In this document: positions 52,425 through 61,030 of the stretch, in pieces
Numbering within the stretch: position 1 is the stretch's first letter
How the letters are laid out: each line of letters opens with the position of its first letter
Source of the DNA: Hyphomonas atlantica corrig.
Lineage (GTDB): Bacteria; Pseudomonadota; Alphaproteobacteria; Caulobacterales; Hyphomonadaceae
Length of the DNA: 64,000 bases
NCBI RefSeq assembly: GCF_000682715.1
Contig: NZ_AWFH01000001.1
Span: 248,001 to 312,000, forward strand
Reading direction: 5' to 3'
Made by a program: the position numbers and the translations under genes
The notes under the pieces: model-generated
Seen by the model: the letters and a program-made list of their open reading frames with translations, nothing else
Told to the model about the DNA's origin: nothing
Database searches by the model: none

Positions 52425-52459
52425 AAAAGCCCTGCCAGTTCGCGCTGGCGGGGCTTTTT
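52425..52459 (+). terminator. rpsU terminator, probably bidirectional
   Basis: AAAAGCCCTGCCAG (52425-52438) pairs with CTGGCGGGGCTTTT (52445-52458) with one G-U, loop TTCGCG, then T. On the opposite strand the same stem is followed by TTTTATTT, so it can also stop transcription of the ABC operon ending at 52474. Confidence 0.88.
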
Positions 52460-52473
52460 CTATTGGGGCTGAA

Positions 52474-53883
52474 TCAGGCCGCCTTCCCTTTCACGCCAAT
52501 CATCCGTTTCAGCATGCCGCCCATGTCGCCGATGCCGGCGCCGTGGACGGCGCCCGCGCGGTAGACCTTGGTGGACAGCCACAGGATGAGCAGGGCGAAC
52601 CCGGCCATCAGGCCCATCTGGGCCAGCACTTCCCAAAGCGGCGGATCATGCGGCATGCGCAGGATCAACAGGAAGGGCGTGAAGAACGGGATCCATGAGG
52701 CGATATCGATCAATGGCGAGCCGGGATCCTGAAAGGCGATGAAGATCGCGAACATGGGCAGCATGAGCAGGATCATCATCGGGCTGAGCAGCGTTTGCGC
52801 TTCCTGGATCGTGTCGCAGAGCGAGCCGAGCGCCATGAAGATCATGCCGTACATGATATAGCCGAGAATGAAGCTGATCAGACCGGGCACAATAATGGCC
52901 GGGTTTGCGAGCGCCGCGATGAAGGGCGCAATCGCATTGCCGACACCGGGGATCTGGGTCGAGACAATCGTTGCCCCTGAGAAGGCGAACACCCCCCAGG
53001 ACAGCATCATCGTGGTGGTCACCGCGAACACGGCCAGCAGCTTGCCCGCCAGCAATTCCGGCAGCTTCACCGAGGTCAGCAGCGTGTCGAAAATCTTGTT
53101 TGACCGTTCCTCGATCGTGCCCATCAGCAGGTACTGAATGATCGAGAACACCATCAGCCAGAGAAAGTAGGCAAGCCCGCCAGCGACGAACATCGGCGCG
53201 CGGTCCGCCATCGTGACTTCCGAGCCTGCCGTATCCTGCTCCTCTACAGTTCGGATACGCCGGGCGGGGACGTCAAAGGCGGCTTCATCGACGCGCTCCA
53301 AAAAGTCTTCGCCCAACCCGGCCTCGGAGAGCGCATCCTTGCGGGCGAGGTCCAGCATCGCATTTCGGGCGAGATAGCGAAGCTGGTCGACATTCACATC
53401 ATCGCTCCAATATTCCAGCTCGCCGCCATCTTCTGTCAGAATGAAGGCGGCAAAGAGCGGCTTTTCTCCAAGCGGACCGGAAACAAGTTTCTGACCCAGC
53501 AGGTATGGTCGCAATCCGTCGATGGAATCAGCCGGAGGCGGGACCTGAACGAATTTCCGGTCCGTCGGACTTGCCCCACCCTCCCCCACCGAAGCGACAT
53601 CCACTTCAGACAAGACAGGCAGATCCAATTGTTCCGCGATTTCACTGGTTCGCTCAATTTCAGCAATTTCCCGCTCTCGGAACTCAGCCTCAATCGCTTC
53701 GGCATAGACGCTGCCCGGCTCGATCACAGCGAAATAGCGAACAGGAGAAGACTGCGCAGCGAAGGCGGCGAGCGCGGCGCCTATGATCATGAACATTGGC
53801 ACGGCGGCCAGGCTGAGCCAGAAGCCCCAAGCCTTCACATAGCCAAGATAATCGCGGCGGAAGATCAGCAATATGTTGCGCAT
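52474..53883 (-). CDS. ABC transporter permease (NatB / ABC-2 type)
   Basis: 469 residues. One N-terminal helix (YVKAWGFWLSLAAVPMFMII), a large external domain of about 200 residues, then five or so helices with LMGTIEERSNKIFDTLLTSV and PELLAGKLLAVFAVTTTMML, the core of ABC-2/NatB permeases. It forms an exporter with the ATPase upstream; NatAB exports Na+ in Bacillus, but the cargo here is unknown. The start overlaps the ATPase stop (TGATG). Confidence 0.9.
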   Translation of the reverse strand: MRNILLIFRRDYLGYVKAWGFWLSLAAVPMFMIIGAALAAFAAQSSPVRYFAVIEPGSVYAEAIEAEFREREIAEIERTSEIAEQLDLPVLSEVDVASVGEGGASPTDRKFVQVPPPADSIDGLRPYLLGQKLVSGPLGEKPLFAAFILTEDGGELEYWSDDVNVDQLRYLARNAMLDLARKDALSEAGLGEDFLERVDEAAFDVPARRIRTVEEQDTAGSEVTMADRAPMFVAGGLAYFLWLMVFSIIQYLLMGTIEERSNKIFDTLLTSVKLPELLAGKLLAVFAVTTTMMLSWGVFAFSGATIVSTQIPGVGNAIAPFIAALANPAIIVPGLISFILGYIMYGMIFMALGSLCDTIQEAQTLLSPMMILLMLPMFAIFIAFQDPGSPLIDIASWIPFFTPFLLILRMPHDPPLWEVLAQMGLMAGFALLILWLSTKVYRAGAVHGAGIGDMGGMLKRMIGVKGKAA

Positions 53884-54848
53884 CAGGCGACCCCATCTTC
53901 AGCGAGTGACGCTTCGAGCGCGGCCGCATCAGCCTCGCCCACCAGCGAGACGAACACGTCCCGCAATCGCGCCTCTTCAGGTGCAAACCCTGTGATGGGT
54001 GCGCCCGCCTCCAGCGCAGCGCGCAAGGCATCCTGCGCCTCCCGGCCGGGTGGCAACTCAATTCGCCACGTCTCGCCGTGACCGACATCCGCCGTGCGAA
54101 TGGCCTCAAACCCTTTTGGCGACAGCGCTGCGGCCAGATCAAATCCATGCTCGACAGAAATGCGGGCGCCCTGCCCCAACGAGGCAAATGCCTCCTTCAG
54201 CGTACCATCCAACACCTTGCGACCACGCGCCATCATCACAATCCGGTCGCACAGACGCTCGGCATGCTCCATCACATGTGTGGAGAAAAGGATCGTCGCC
54301 CCACGGTCATGCTCGGCGCGAATGAGATTTTCCAGCGCTTGTTGATTCACCGGGTCCAGCCCGGAAAATGGCTCATCCAGGATCAGAAAATCAGGACGGT
54401 GCGCCAGCGTCGACAGGATCTGCACCTTCTGCGCCATGCCCTTGGACAGTTTGGAAATACGCGACCGGCTGAACTCACCGAGCTCGGTTGCCTCCAGTAG
54501 CTCATCGGCCCGGGCGCGCGCATCAGATGCCGACAGGCCCTTCAATCGCGCAAAGTGGCTGATTGTGTCGCGCGCGGTCATCTTCTTGTAGAGGCCGCGC
54601 TCCTCCGGAAGGAAGCCGACACGGCGCAATGACTGCACATTCGGCGCGCGGCCGAACAGCTCAACCGAGCCGGAATCGGGCTCCATGATGCCCAGTCCCA
54701 TGCGGAGGCTTGTAGACTTGCCTGCGCCGTTGGGTCCAAGGAATCCGATGATTTGCCCTTCGGGAACGTCCAGCGACAGATTGTCGACGGCCGTGAATTG
54801 GCCAAACCGTTTGGTGACGGCAGTCATGATCAGCGGGGATGCAGGCAA
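53883..54848 (-). CDS. ABC transporter ATP-binding protein (NatA type)
   Basis: 321 residues from TTG 54848 (ATG 54827 is the alternative, but the residues before it complete the first strand of the fold). Walker A GPNGAGKST, signature LSKGMAQKVQ, Walker B FLILDEPFSGLDP and the H-loop STHVMEHAERL are intact. A C-terminal extension of about 100 residues (GQGARISVEHGFDLAAALSP) is usual in NatA/YhaQ-like ATPases. It powers the adjacent permease in the inner membrane. Confidence 0.92.
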   Translation of the reverse strand: MPASPLIMTAVTKRFGQFTAVDNLSLDVPEGQIIGFLGPNGAGKSTSLRMGLGIMEPDSGSVELFGRAPNVQSLRRVGFLPEERGLYKKMTARDTISHFARLKGLSASDARARADELLEATELGEFSRSRISKLSKGMAQKVQILSTLAHRPDFLILDEPFSGLDPVNQQALENLIRAEHDRGATILFSTHVMEHAERLCDRIVMMARGRKVLDGTLKEAFASLGQGARISVEHGFDLAAALSPKGFEAIRTADVGHGETWRIELPPGREAQDALRAALEAGAPITGFAPEEARLRDVFVSLVGEADAAALEASLAEDGVA

Positions 54849-54965
54849 GGTTCGGGCGTCCTCGTGGAGTTAGCGGCTCTGGGCGTCTCGATTGTCGATA
54901 AGCAATACTTTCAAATGTCCGATTTGCCTTGCCAAGCCCTTAAAGGAGTCGCAGCATCGCGTCAG

Positions 54966-55226
54966 ATGAAGACGGTACCTCCCCCTCCCGTGCCGGATCA
55001 CCTGACTCACAGTGCAGGTCAGGACCCGCTCGGCCGCAAGCCGACAGCCCTGGAAAAATACGCCGAACAGCTCGCGCGGATTGAATCCGCGCTCGACCGC
55101 ATGGATGCGGGCCATTATGGCATCTGCACAGGATGCAACAGTCCAATTTCGCTAAAGCGACTTGATGCGGACCCGGCTGTCGAAACCTGCTCGGACTGCC
55201 GGGCGCCCGCGACGCTTACGAGCTGA
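54966..55226 (+). CDS. TraR/DksA-type C4 zinc-finger protein
   Basis: 86 residues from ATG 54966. ALEKYAEQLARIESALDRMDAG forms the helical part and a four-Cys zinc finger follows: Cys54, Cys57, Cys75, Cys78 (ICTGC, TCSDC). It is much shorter than true DksA (about 150) and lacks the long coiled coil with its acidic tip, so it is a TraR-like small member that may bind RNA polymerase's secondary channel or have another role. A start at 54915 adds 17 residues; AAGGAG lies between the two, a little far from 54966. Divergent from the ABC operon. Confidence 0.8.
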   Translation: MKTVPPPPVPDHLTHSAGQDPLGRKPTALEKYAEQLARIESALDRMDAGHYGICTGCNSPISLKRLDADPAVETCSDCRAPATLTS

Positions 55227-55231
55227 TTTAT

Positions 55232-55534
55232 CTAGAGAAAAACGCCGAACAGCATGATGAAGAGCTGGACGATCACGGCCAGTATCACCATCAGCACGAC
55301 CGTCGCCATCCAGCGGCCGCCGAGGTTCATGACAAGACCGGCAACGACGCCAACGATGGCCATAAGAGCCAAGGACACCATCCAGTTCATTCCGATGGCA
55401 ACAGCAAGCGTGGCATAGCCGACCGTCATGATGATCAGGAGGCTGCCCCAGATGCTGCCCACCATGAAGCCATCCCAAGTCGCCTTCTGGACGCTGATAT
55501 CCATGTCACCGCGATGATATTCATTGGCAGCCAT
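55232..55534 (-). CDS. aa3-type cytochrome c oxidase subunit IV-like membrane protein
   Basis: 100 residues from ATG 55534 (GGGGAG upstream). YHRGDMDISVQKATWDGFMV at residues 5-24 matches the COX4_pro_2 pattern (H-G-x-M-D-I-x-x-Q-x-x-x-F/W-x-G-F), followed by three hydrophobic helices instead of the usual one. That domain is a small non-catalytic subunit of alphaproteobacterial aa3 oxidases; the extra helices are unusual. The oxidase operon itself is not in this window. Convergent with the DksA-type gene. Confidence 0.75.
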   Translation of the reverse strand: MAANEYHRGDMDISVQKATWDGFMVGSIWGSLLIIMTVGYATLAVAIGMNWMVSLALMAIVGVVAGLVMNLGGRWMATVVLMVILAVIVQLFIMLFGVFL

Positions 55535-55616
55535 TAGGGCACTCCCCGTCAAAAACCTTGTGTCCTGCGTAATATATGAGGGCGCAGCAGGGTCAAGCGC
55601 GTCAAAGCGCTCCAGT

Positions 55617-56057
55617 TCAGTTCAATTGCTTGTCAGACTTGGGTGGCCGCGGTGCCAAGGCCGCCGGAAGCGGCGCGGCGGGCACGCCCTCCTCACGCAG
55701 AGCCTGGGATTCTTCCGCCGTGGTTTCACCCCAGATAGGGCGACTATCGGTCTCGCCGTAATACATGGACCGGGCCTCATCTGCGAAACTATCGCCAACA
55801 TAATCAAAATTGTTGGCGACGTGATCGCGTGCCTTCTCGATGAACTCGCGTGCGAGGGCGGCCTCACCCGAACTGGTCCTGCGCGTTTCCGATGTACGCA
55901 CCGAAGGAGCCATGATCTGTTTCGCGACATTTGATCCACCACACATCGTGCAGCTGACGAGCCCGCGCTGGGACTGGTCATCAAATGCAGATGAGGACGC
56001 AAACCACGCTTCGAAATCGTGCTCGCAATCAGAACAGATCAGGGCGTATCGGATCAT
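55617..56057 (-). CDS. DUF1178 family protein
   Basis: 146 residues. The start MIRYALICSDCEHDFEAWF with Cys8/Cys11 and SCTMCG with Cys36/Cys39 forms a zinc-ribbon; the C-terminal half REFIEKARDHVANNFDYVG, FADEARSMYYGE is the conserved DUF1178 block. The family is small, cytoplasmic and of unknown function, usually next to glutaredoxin or methyltransferase genes in alphaproteobacteria, as here (grxC 11 bases away). Confidence 0.92.
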   Translation of the reverse strand: MIRYALICSDCEHDFEAWFASSSAFDDQSQRGLVSCTMCGGSNVAKQIMAPSVRTSETRRTSSGEAALAREFIEKARDHVANNFDYVGDSFADEARSMYYGETDSRPIWGETTAEESQALREEGVPAAPLPAALAPRPPKSDKQLN

Positions 56058-56068
56058 GGTCGTTCGCG

Positions 56069-56326
56069 TCAGGCCTGAAGCAATGGGTCCAGCTTGCCGG
56101 ACCGCTCAAGCGCCATCATGTCATCACAGCCACCGATATGCTGATCTGCGATGAAGATTTGCGGGAATGTGCGACCGCCACCCGAGCGCTCGACCATTTC
56201 AGCCTTCTTTTGTGCGTCCATGCCGGCATCAATCTCGTTGAACTCGACATTTTTGGATTTGAGCAGGGAAACAGCGCGCGTGCAGTAAGGGCAGAATTGG
56301 CGCGTATAGATCGTGACTTCAGCCAT
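56069..56326 (-). CDS. grxC: glutaredoxin 3
   Basis: 85 residues from ATG 56326 with GGAG upstream; a longer in-frame stretch overlaps comF and is rejected. Active site Cys12-P-Y-Cys15, the cis-Pro loop RTFPQIFI and the glutathione-binding GGCDDMMAL are intact. It is a cytoplasmic dithiol glutaredoxin reducing protein disulfides and ribonucleotide reductase with glutathione. Part of a leftward comF-grxC-DUF1178 cluster. Confidence 0.96.
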   Translation of the reverse strand: MAEVTIYTRQFCPYCTRAVSLLKSKNVEFNEIDAGMDAQKKAEMVERSGGGRTFPQIFIADQHIGGCDDMMALERSGKLDPLLQA

Positions 56327-56357
56327 AAGGGGGCTCCTGACAGGGTTTCTTCCCGAT

Positions 56358-57128
56358 TTATATGGTGACATCCGTTTCCCGCACAACGCGCGCAAGCACC
56401 AGCACGTCGACTTGTCGCGCTCCGGCACGTTTCAGGGCACGTGTGCATGCGGAAAGGGTCGCGCCCGTCGTCAGAACATCATCAACCAGCAAGAGGCGTT
56501 TGCCGTCGATCAAAGTTGCCGCGCGAGGAGAGATACTGAACGCACCCGCCACATTCCGGTGGCGGGCCTTCGCGCTCAGATTTCCCTGCGTAGGCGTCCT
56601 CCGTTTGCGTTTGAGCAGATCGACACGGCAAGGTAGCCCCGCCTCCCGCGCGATTCCTTGTCCCAGCCAGGCGGATTGATTAAAGCCCCGACTGACTAGG
56701 CGCGTATAGTGCAACGGAACCGGTATGATCATATCCGCTTCCGCAATTAGATTTGCACCGGCCCGCTGCATCCAGCCGGTCATGGTGCGCAATCCGTCCC
56801 GGCGACCAGAGCGTTTGAGGTCCAGCACAATACGGCGGCTGGCGGCATCATAGATAAGCGCAGCGCGCGCCCGGTCCCAGCGTGGGGGACGCGCGATACA
56901 GGCCGCGCATTGCGCTTCCGGCCCTAGGTCCAGCTCCATCGGACGTCCACAAGTGTTGCAAACGGGGTCAGACAGAAAGCCGATCGCGGCGAACTCGGAC
57001 GCCGTCAGCGGCCCCTTACCGACACCTCGTTGACCGCTGACCAAGGAACGCTGCGGCCACAGAAACTCAGCGACGCCGCGCAATGCCCCCTTTGCCATAC
57101 GGGTTGGCTGGTCCATATCGCTGCCCAT
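56358..57128 (-). CDS. comF: ComF family protein (phosphoribosyltransferase-like)
   Basis: 256 residues from ATG 57128; ATGs at 57116 and 57098 are alternatives without clear advantage. A four-Cys zinc ribbon (Cys57, Cys60, Cys74, Cys77) precedes a type I phosphoribosyltransferase fold: IPVPLHYTRLVSRGFNQS and the PRPP loop LLLVDDVLTTGAT. ComF proteins act in natural DNA uptake in Bacillus, Helicobacter and others, between the uptake channel and replication proteins; the reaction is not known. Start codon overlaps the divergent methyltransferase start. Confidence 0.9.
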   Translation of the reverse strand: MGSDMDQPTRMAKGALRGVAEFLWPQRSLVSGQRGVGKGPLTASEFAAIGFLSDPVCNTCGRPMELDLGPEAQCAACIARPPRWDRARAALIYDAASRRIVLDLKRSGRRDGLRTMTGWMQRAGANLIAEADMIIPVPLHYTRLVSRGFNQSAWLGQGIAREAGLPCRVDLLKRKRRTPTQGNLSAKARHRNVAGAFSISPRAATLIDGKRLLLVDDVLTTGATLSACTRALKRAGARQVDVLVLARVVRETDVTI

Positions 57129-58041
57129 GTCTTCCCCGGTTTCCCCAACTGCCAGTCCGCCCCGCCTGTTCGATCGTGCCCGTCTGGCGCGCAATCGCGA
57201 CCGGGCTGCAAGCGATTTCGGAAACTATGACTTTCTGAAAGCCCGTGTGTCGAGCGATATTGCCGAACGCCTCGCTGATACATCACATACCTTCGACCGC
57301 GCCTTCGATCTCGGCGCACACACTGGCCAACTGGCGCAGGTGCTGCAGGATAGCGGTCAAGTCGGCACCATCGAGGCCGGAGACTTGTCGCGCTGCATGG
57401 TGGAGCGCATGGCGGCGGGTGGTGTGACGGCGCGAGAGATCGACGAAGAACGCCTCCCGTTTGCCCCCGCAAGCCTGGATCTGATCGTGTCCGCGCTGTC
57501 GCTTCATTGGGTGAATGATCTGCCCGGTACGCTCGTGCAGATCCGCAAGGCGCTCAAACCGGACGGATTGTTTCTAGGAGCCCTGTTTGGAGCGGGTACA
57601 CTCAGCGAGCTGCGCACCAGCCTGATGGAAGCCGAGACCGAATTGACAGGTGGCGTAGCTGCGCGACTGTCTCCCCTGCCCGGCCTGCGGGATATGGCGA
57701 GCCTGATGCAAAGAGCGGGTTTCACCTTGCCCGTCGTGGACCGCGATCCCGTTACGGTTCGCTATGGTTCGCCGCTAACCTTGCTGACCGATTTGAAGGG
57801 CATGGGAGAACGCGCCGCGTTTATGACCGGAACAACCCGGCCTCTGTCGCGGCGGGTGCTTATGCGAGCAATGGAAATCTACCAAGACCGGTTCAGCGAT
57901 CCTGACGGAAGGGTCAGAGCGACGTTCGAAATTGTTCACATGTCTGGTTGGAGTCCGGCGGACTCACAACCAAAACCACTAAAGCCGGGAAGTGCGAAGG
58001 TCAGTCTTGCGGACGCAGTTAAAAAAGCTGGCTCGCGCTGA
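57127..58041 (+). CDS. class I methyltransferase, NDUFAF5/BioC-like
   Basis: 304 residues. LFDRARLARNRDRAASDFGN begins the domain, AFDLGAHTGQLAQVL is the SAM-binding motif I, and IVSALSLHWVNDLPGTLVQI and KPDGLFLGALFGAGTLSELR follow. The SLHWVND-LP and C-terminal GWSP features are those of the NDUFAF5 group, which in mitochondria helps assemble complex I as an arginine hydroxylase rather than methylating; BioC is the other relative. Given its gene neighbourhood beside DUF1178/ComF in alphaproteobacteria, the NDUFAF5-like reading is preferred. Confidence 0.88.
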   Translation: MSSPVSPTASPPRLFDRARLARNRDRAASDFGNYDFLKARVSSDIAERLADTSHTFDRAFDLGAHTGQLAQVLQDSGQVGTIEAGDLSRCMVERMAAGGVTAREIDEERLPFAPASLDLIVSALSLHWVNDLPGTLVQIRKALKPDGLFLGALFGAGTLSELRTSLMEAETELTGGVAARLSPLPGLRDMASLMQRAGFTLPVVDRDPVTVRYGSPLTLLTDLKGMGERAAFMTGTTRPLSRRVLMRAMEIYQDRFSDPDGRVRATFEIVHMSGWSPADSQPKPLKPGSAKVSLADAVKKAGSR

Positions 58042-58059
58042 CTTTTCACCTGTGTGGGG

Positions 58060-58230
58060 TCAAGCCATCTCGCTCTCGACCGTTTCGAACGTCGAATTTA
58101 TTGAGGCCGTAACTGCAACCAGACCGCCCATGATCGCTACAGCAATCAAACCAACCAAAAGACCATACTCCACAGCTGTCGCGCCGGACTCATCCGTCAG
58201 AAACCGAACGATTGTCTTTTTCGTGGCCAT
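58060..58230 (-). CDS. Flp family type IVb pilin
   Basis: 56 residues from ATG 58230. FLTDESGATAVEYGLLVGLI contains the prepilin cleavage site Gly16-Ala17 and the Glu at +5 that Flp pilins need, then a membrane helix. The mature subunit of 40 residues fits Flp pili made by Tad/Cpa machinery. No tad or cpa gene is present in the window, so this is an orphan pilin; its start is one base after the mutT stop, so it is at the end of the PPIase-argJ-mutT unit and may be a late product of that transcript or have its own. Confidence 0.9.
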   Translation of the reverse strand: MATKKTIVRFLTDESGATAVEYGLLVGLIAVAIMGGLVAVTASINSTFETVESEMA

Positions 58231-58231
58231 G

Positions 58232-58651
58232 TTACTTGCTCCGAGTGACTGTCTTACCCGAGAGCGCGTCAAACAAAGGAATGTCTGCCGCAGGCGCCGG
58301 ATAGAGATGAAGGTCCGATGATTTGACCCAGGCCAGAGACTGACCTTCTCGCGGCACCAATTCGCCGTCCCAACTCTCCGTTGCGAAAAGTGGCATCAAA
58401 AGGTGAAAATCAGAATAAGCATGACTGGCAAAAGTGACAGGTCTCAGTGAGGATTCCTCCACTTTTATCGAAAGCTCTTCGTGAAGTTCCCTGACCAATG
58501 CCTGCTCAGGCGTTTCACCCTGTTCAATCTTGCCGCCGGGAAATTCCCACAGGCCCGCCATTGATTTCCCTTCAGGGCGCTGGGCCAACAGGATACGGCC
58601 CTTTGCGTCATAAAGCGCGGCAGCAACCACCAGCACCGTTCGGCGCGTCAT
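58232..58651 (-). CDS. mutT: 8-oxo-dGTP diphosphatase MutT-type NUDIX
   Basis: 139 residues. VLVVAAALYDAKGRILLAQR, then GLWEFPGGKIEQGE with the NUDIX core LVRELHEELSI. The length and the WEFPGGK pattern are typical of MutT, which removes 8-oxo-dGTP from the nucleotide pool. The ATG overlaps the argJ stop as ATGA; in alphaproteobacteria mutT commonly follows argJ, and secA, the PPIase gene and argJ keep this order. Confidence 0.94.
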   Translation of the reverse strand: MTRRTVLVVAAALYDAKGRILLAQRPEGKSMAGLWEFPGGKIEQGETPEQALVRELHEELSIKVEESSLRPVTFASHAYSDFHLLMPLFATESWDGELVPREGQSLAWVKSSDLHLYPAPAADIPLFDALSGKTVTRSK

Positions 58652-59898
58652 GTGCGGTAGGCCCCATTGATGTCGACATAGCCGTGGGTGAGGTCGCAGG
58701 TCCAGACGGTATGTGACTGGTCGCCCACGCCCGCATCGACGGTGATTGTAAACTCCGGCTTTGCAAACACAGCGCTGGCAGCAGCCTCTGAATAATCCGG
58801 GGCACGCGAGCCATTCTGAGCGACGAGCACATCATCAAACCAGATCGAGAGTTCGTCCATCCGGATCGGCTCAAGCGACTTGCCGACGGCCATGACGACG
58901 CGCCCCCAGTTGGCGTCGCCTGCCGCCATTGCCGTCTTGATCAGAGGCGAGTTTGCAATTTCGCACGCCATGATCTTGGCGGACTGACTCGAGACGGCAC
59001 CTTTCACGGTGATCGTGACAAACTTGCTGGCCCCTTCCCCGTCCTTGACGATCAGATGGGCTAGTTCAAGACAGACCGCATGCAGGGCGTCCGCCAGCAC
59101 TTCGAACCGGGGATCGTCGGACGACGTGATGGGTGACATGCCGCAGGCACCGGTCGCGAAGACCATCAGAGTATCGGATGTTGATGTGTCGCCATCCACG
59201 GTGATGCTGTTGAAGGTCTCGTCAGTAATGTCCTCCAGCAATTCCTGCAGCAGCGCCGGGGCGATGGCAGCGTCAGTGAAAACGTATGACAACATCGTTG
59301 CCATATTCGGCGCGATCATGCCCGATCCCTTGGCGATACCAGCGATATTGATCTGAGTTCCGTCGAGATCGAACGACCGACCTGCGCCTTTCGGGAACGT
59401 ATCGGTGGTCATGAAGGCTCGGGCAGCAGCTTCCCAGTCCGGCGCGGCAAGGCGCGCTGCCAATTCGGGCACAATAGAGCCGACATAATTTGGATCTGCC
59501 AGAGGCTCACCGATGACGCCCGTCGCAGCGATGAAGCAGGTTTCCTTCGCAACCCCCAATGCGTCACCCATGGCCTTGAGTGTAGCGTCGTTCTTCAGGA
59601 CACCCTTCGGGCCGGTGAAGGCGTTGGAGTTGCCGGAGTTCACCACAAGCGCGCTCGCAGTGCCCGCACCGCTTTTCAGCGCCTCCCGGCACCAAAGCAC
59701 ATCGGCCGAAGCCGTATTAGAAACCGTATAAACGCCCGCGCAACTCGTTCCTTCGTCGAAGGCGAACAGGAAAACATCATCCCGTGTCAGACCACGCGCT
59801 GCGTAAAAGCCTCGCGAGCCGGTGGCTGCGCGCACGCCGTGAACGATAGGCAAGTCAGGAAAATGCGCCGGGGCGAAGGGGGATGGGATCAGTTTCAA
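58648..59898 (-). CDS. argJ: bifunctional glutamate N-acetyltransferase / amino-acid acetyltransferase
   Basis: 416 residues from a TTG start at 59898 that overlaps the PPIase stop as TTGA. The self-cleavage site PNMATML is intact with Thr201 as the new N-terminal nucleophile of the beta chain; VVNSGNSNAFTG and GDANWGRV are family motifs. It moves acetyl groups from acetylornithine to glutamate (and may also use acetyl-CoA) in arginine synthesis, in the cytoplasm. It is flanked tightly by the PPIase and mutT. Confidence 0.96.
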   Translation of the reverse strand: MKLIPSPFAPAHFPDLPIVHGVRAATGSRGFYAARGLTRDDVFLFAFDEGTSCAGVYTVSNTASADVLWCREALKSGAGTASALVVNSGNSNAFTGPKGVLKNDATLKAMGDALGVAKETCFIAATGVIGEPLADPNYVGSIVPELAARLAAPDWEAAARAFMTTDTFPKGAGRSFDLDGTQINIAGIAKGSGMIAPNMATMLSYVFTDAAIAPALLQELLEDITDETFNSITVDGDTSTSDTLMVFATGACGMSPITSSDDPRFEVLADALHAVCLELAHLIVKDGEGASKFVTITVKGAVSSQSAKIMACEIANSPLIKTAMAAGDANWGRVVMAVGKSLEPIRMDELSIWFDDVLVAQNGSRAPDYSEAAASAVFAKPEFTITVDAGVGDQSHTVWTCDLTHGYVDINGAYRT

Positions 59899-60845
59899 AG
59901 CTCACGTCCTTGTGCTTCAGATGCGGGCTGCTCTTTCAGCAGATCGCCTTCGCTTTCAAGCGAAAGTCCGGAATCCGGAACGATATGTGGCGATTTTTCG
60001 CCTTTTTCGATCTTCGCCTCGGTGCGCAATCGACGCAGGATCTTGCTGACCTGGTTGAGTGTCAGGAAGGTCACGATTTCCGGACGCATCTCGGCGCGCG
60101 TCTTGGGTGGGCTGGTTCGGCGATCCTTCACTTTCAGGATGTGCCAGCCATCGGCTGAGAGAAACGGCTCTGACACCTCTCCCACACCCGTATTGGCAAT
60201 TACGACCGGGAACGGGTCGGCCATGTTGTTCGGAGAGACATAGCCGAGATCGCCGTTTTCCATCCGGGTCGTCGAATCCACGGAATCCGACACGACGAGA
60301 CTTTCGAATGTCGCTCCATTCTGAATTTCGTCGTACAGGCGCCGTGCATCTTCTTCTGTTTCGACCAGAATGTGCGCGATGGAGACCTCATCGTCTTCCT
60401 GCTGCAGTGCGACCTGCTCCTTGTACATGGACTCGATGCTGTCTTCCGTCACCTCGGAGGCAACCAGGCTCTCGACCAGCAGGTTTCCGAGAATGCGCTC
60501 GCGCGCAACTTCAAGGCGGCGCTCTGCGGCGGCGCCCTTGTCGAGCCCCCGCCCCAACGCTTCCTGCGCCATCAATTTCTGATCGACCAACTGATCCAGA
60601 ACCAGATCATAATTGTCGTCGCCGGGGCCGAATTCCTCACCGGGGGAAATCAGGCCGCGGGCGACTGCCTCAAGCTCAATGTCGCTGACGTAAATTGGAT
60701 CGCCGTTTACTGTGACTGCAGTCGCCGCTTCGACTTGCAGGACAGGCTCTTCCTCGACGGGGCGATTGCACGCCACCGTTGCAGACAGGACCAGCGACAC
60801 GAAAAGTATGGAATGAATCCGGGAAAAGGGCTTCAGAAGCAGCAC
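59895..60845 (-). CDS. parvulin-type peptidyl-prolyl isomerase lipoprotein
   Basis: 316 residues from GTG 60845, chosen because AGGAG lies eight bases upstream and the signal peptide follows at once: a hydrophobic leader with lipobox VAC and Cys26. VTVNGDPIYVSDIELEAVA is the SurA-like N-terminal chaperone segment; the parvulin domain (about 155-255) has SIAHILVETEEDARR, NGDLGYVSPNNM and WHILKVKDRR. It would help fold exported proteins, next to secA that exports them. Longer starts at 60878 or 60884 lack such a signal. Confidence 0.9.
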   Translation of the reverse strand: MLLLKPFSRIHSILFVSLVLSATVACNRPVEEEPVLQVEAATAVTVNGDPIYVSDIELEAVARGLISPGEEFGPGDDNYDLVLDQLVDQKLMAQEALGRGLDKGAAAERRLEVARERILGNLLVESLVASEVTEDSIESMYKEQVALQQEDDEVSIAHILVETEEDARRLYDEIQNGATFESLVVSDSVDSTTRMENGDLGYVSPNNMADPFPVVIANTGVGEVSEPFLSADGWHILKVKDRRTSPPKTRAEMRPEIVTFLTLNQVSKILRRLRTEAKIEKGEKSPHIVPDSGLSLESEGDLLKEQPASEAQGREL

Positions 60846-60877
60846 TGTAAAGTCTCCTCTAGGCTGAGGGCGCTGCA

Positions 60878-60906
60878 TTGACACCCCAATGCGGCGTTCT
60901 TAAGTC
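60878..60906 (+). promoter_or_regulatory. probable secA promoter
   Basis: TTGACA (60878-60883), a perfect -35 element, is 17 bases from TAAGTC (60901-60906). It lies in the 185-base region between the PPIase and secA and would give a leader of about 115 bases. Confidence 0.5.
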
Positions 60907-61030
60907 TGACCCGAACGCTGGTCGAGGGGTTTCAGCCAGCGAGAGTGCGGTGGGAGAACCCACAAAAATTCTGTCGGTTCCGCTGTCAGGATTAGAGTTT
61001 TGTCGCCCAGATCAATTGGTGCTGCCTGAT

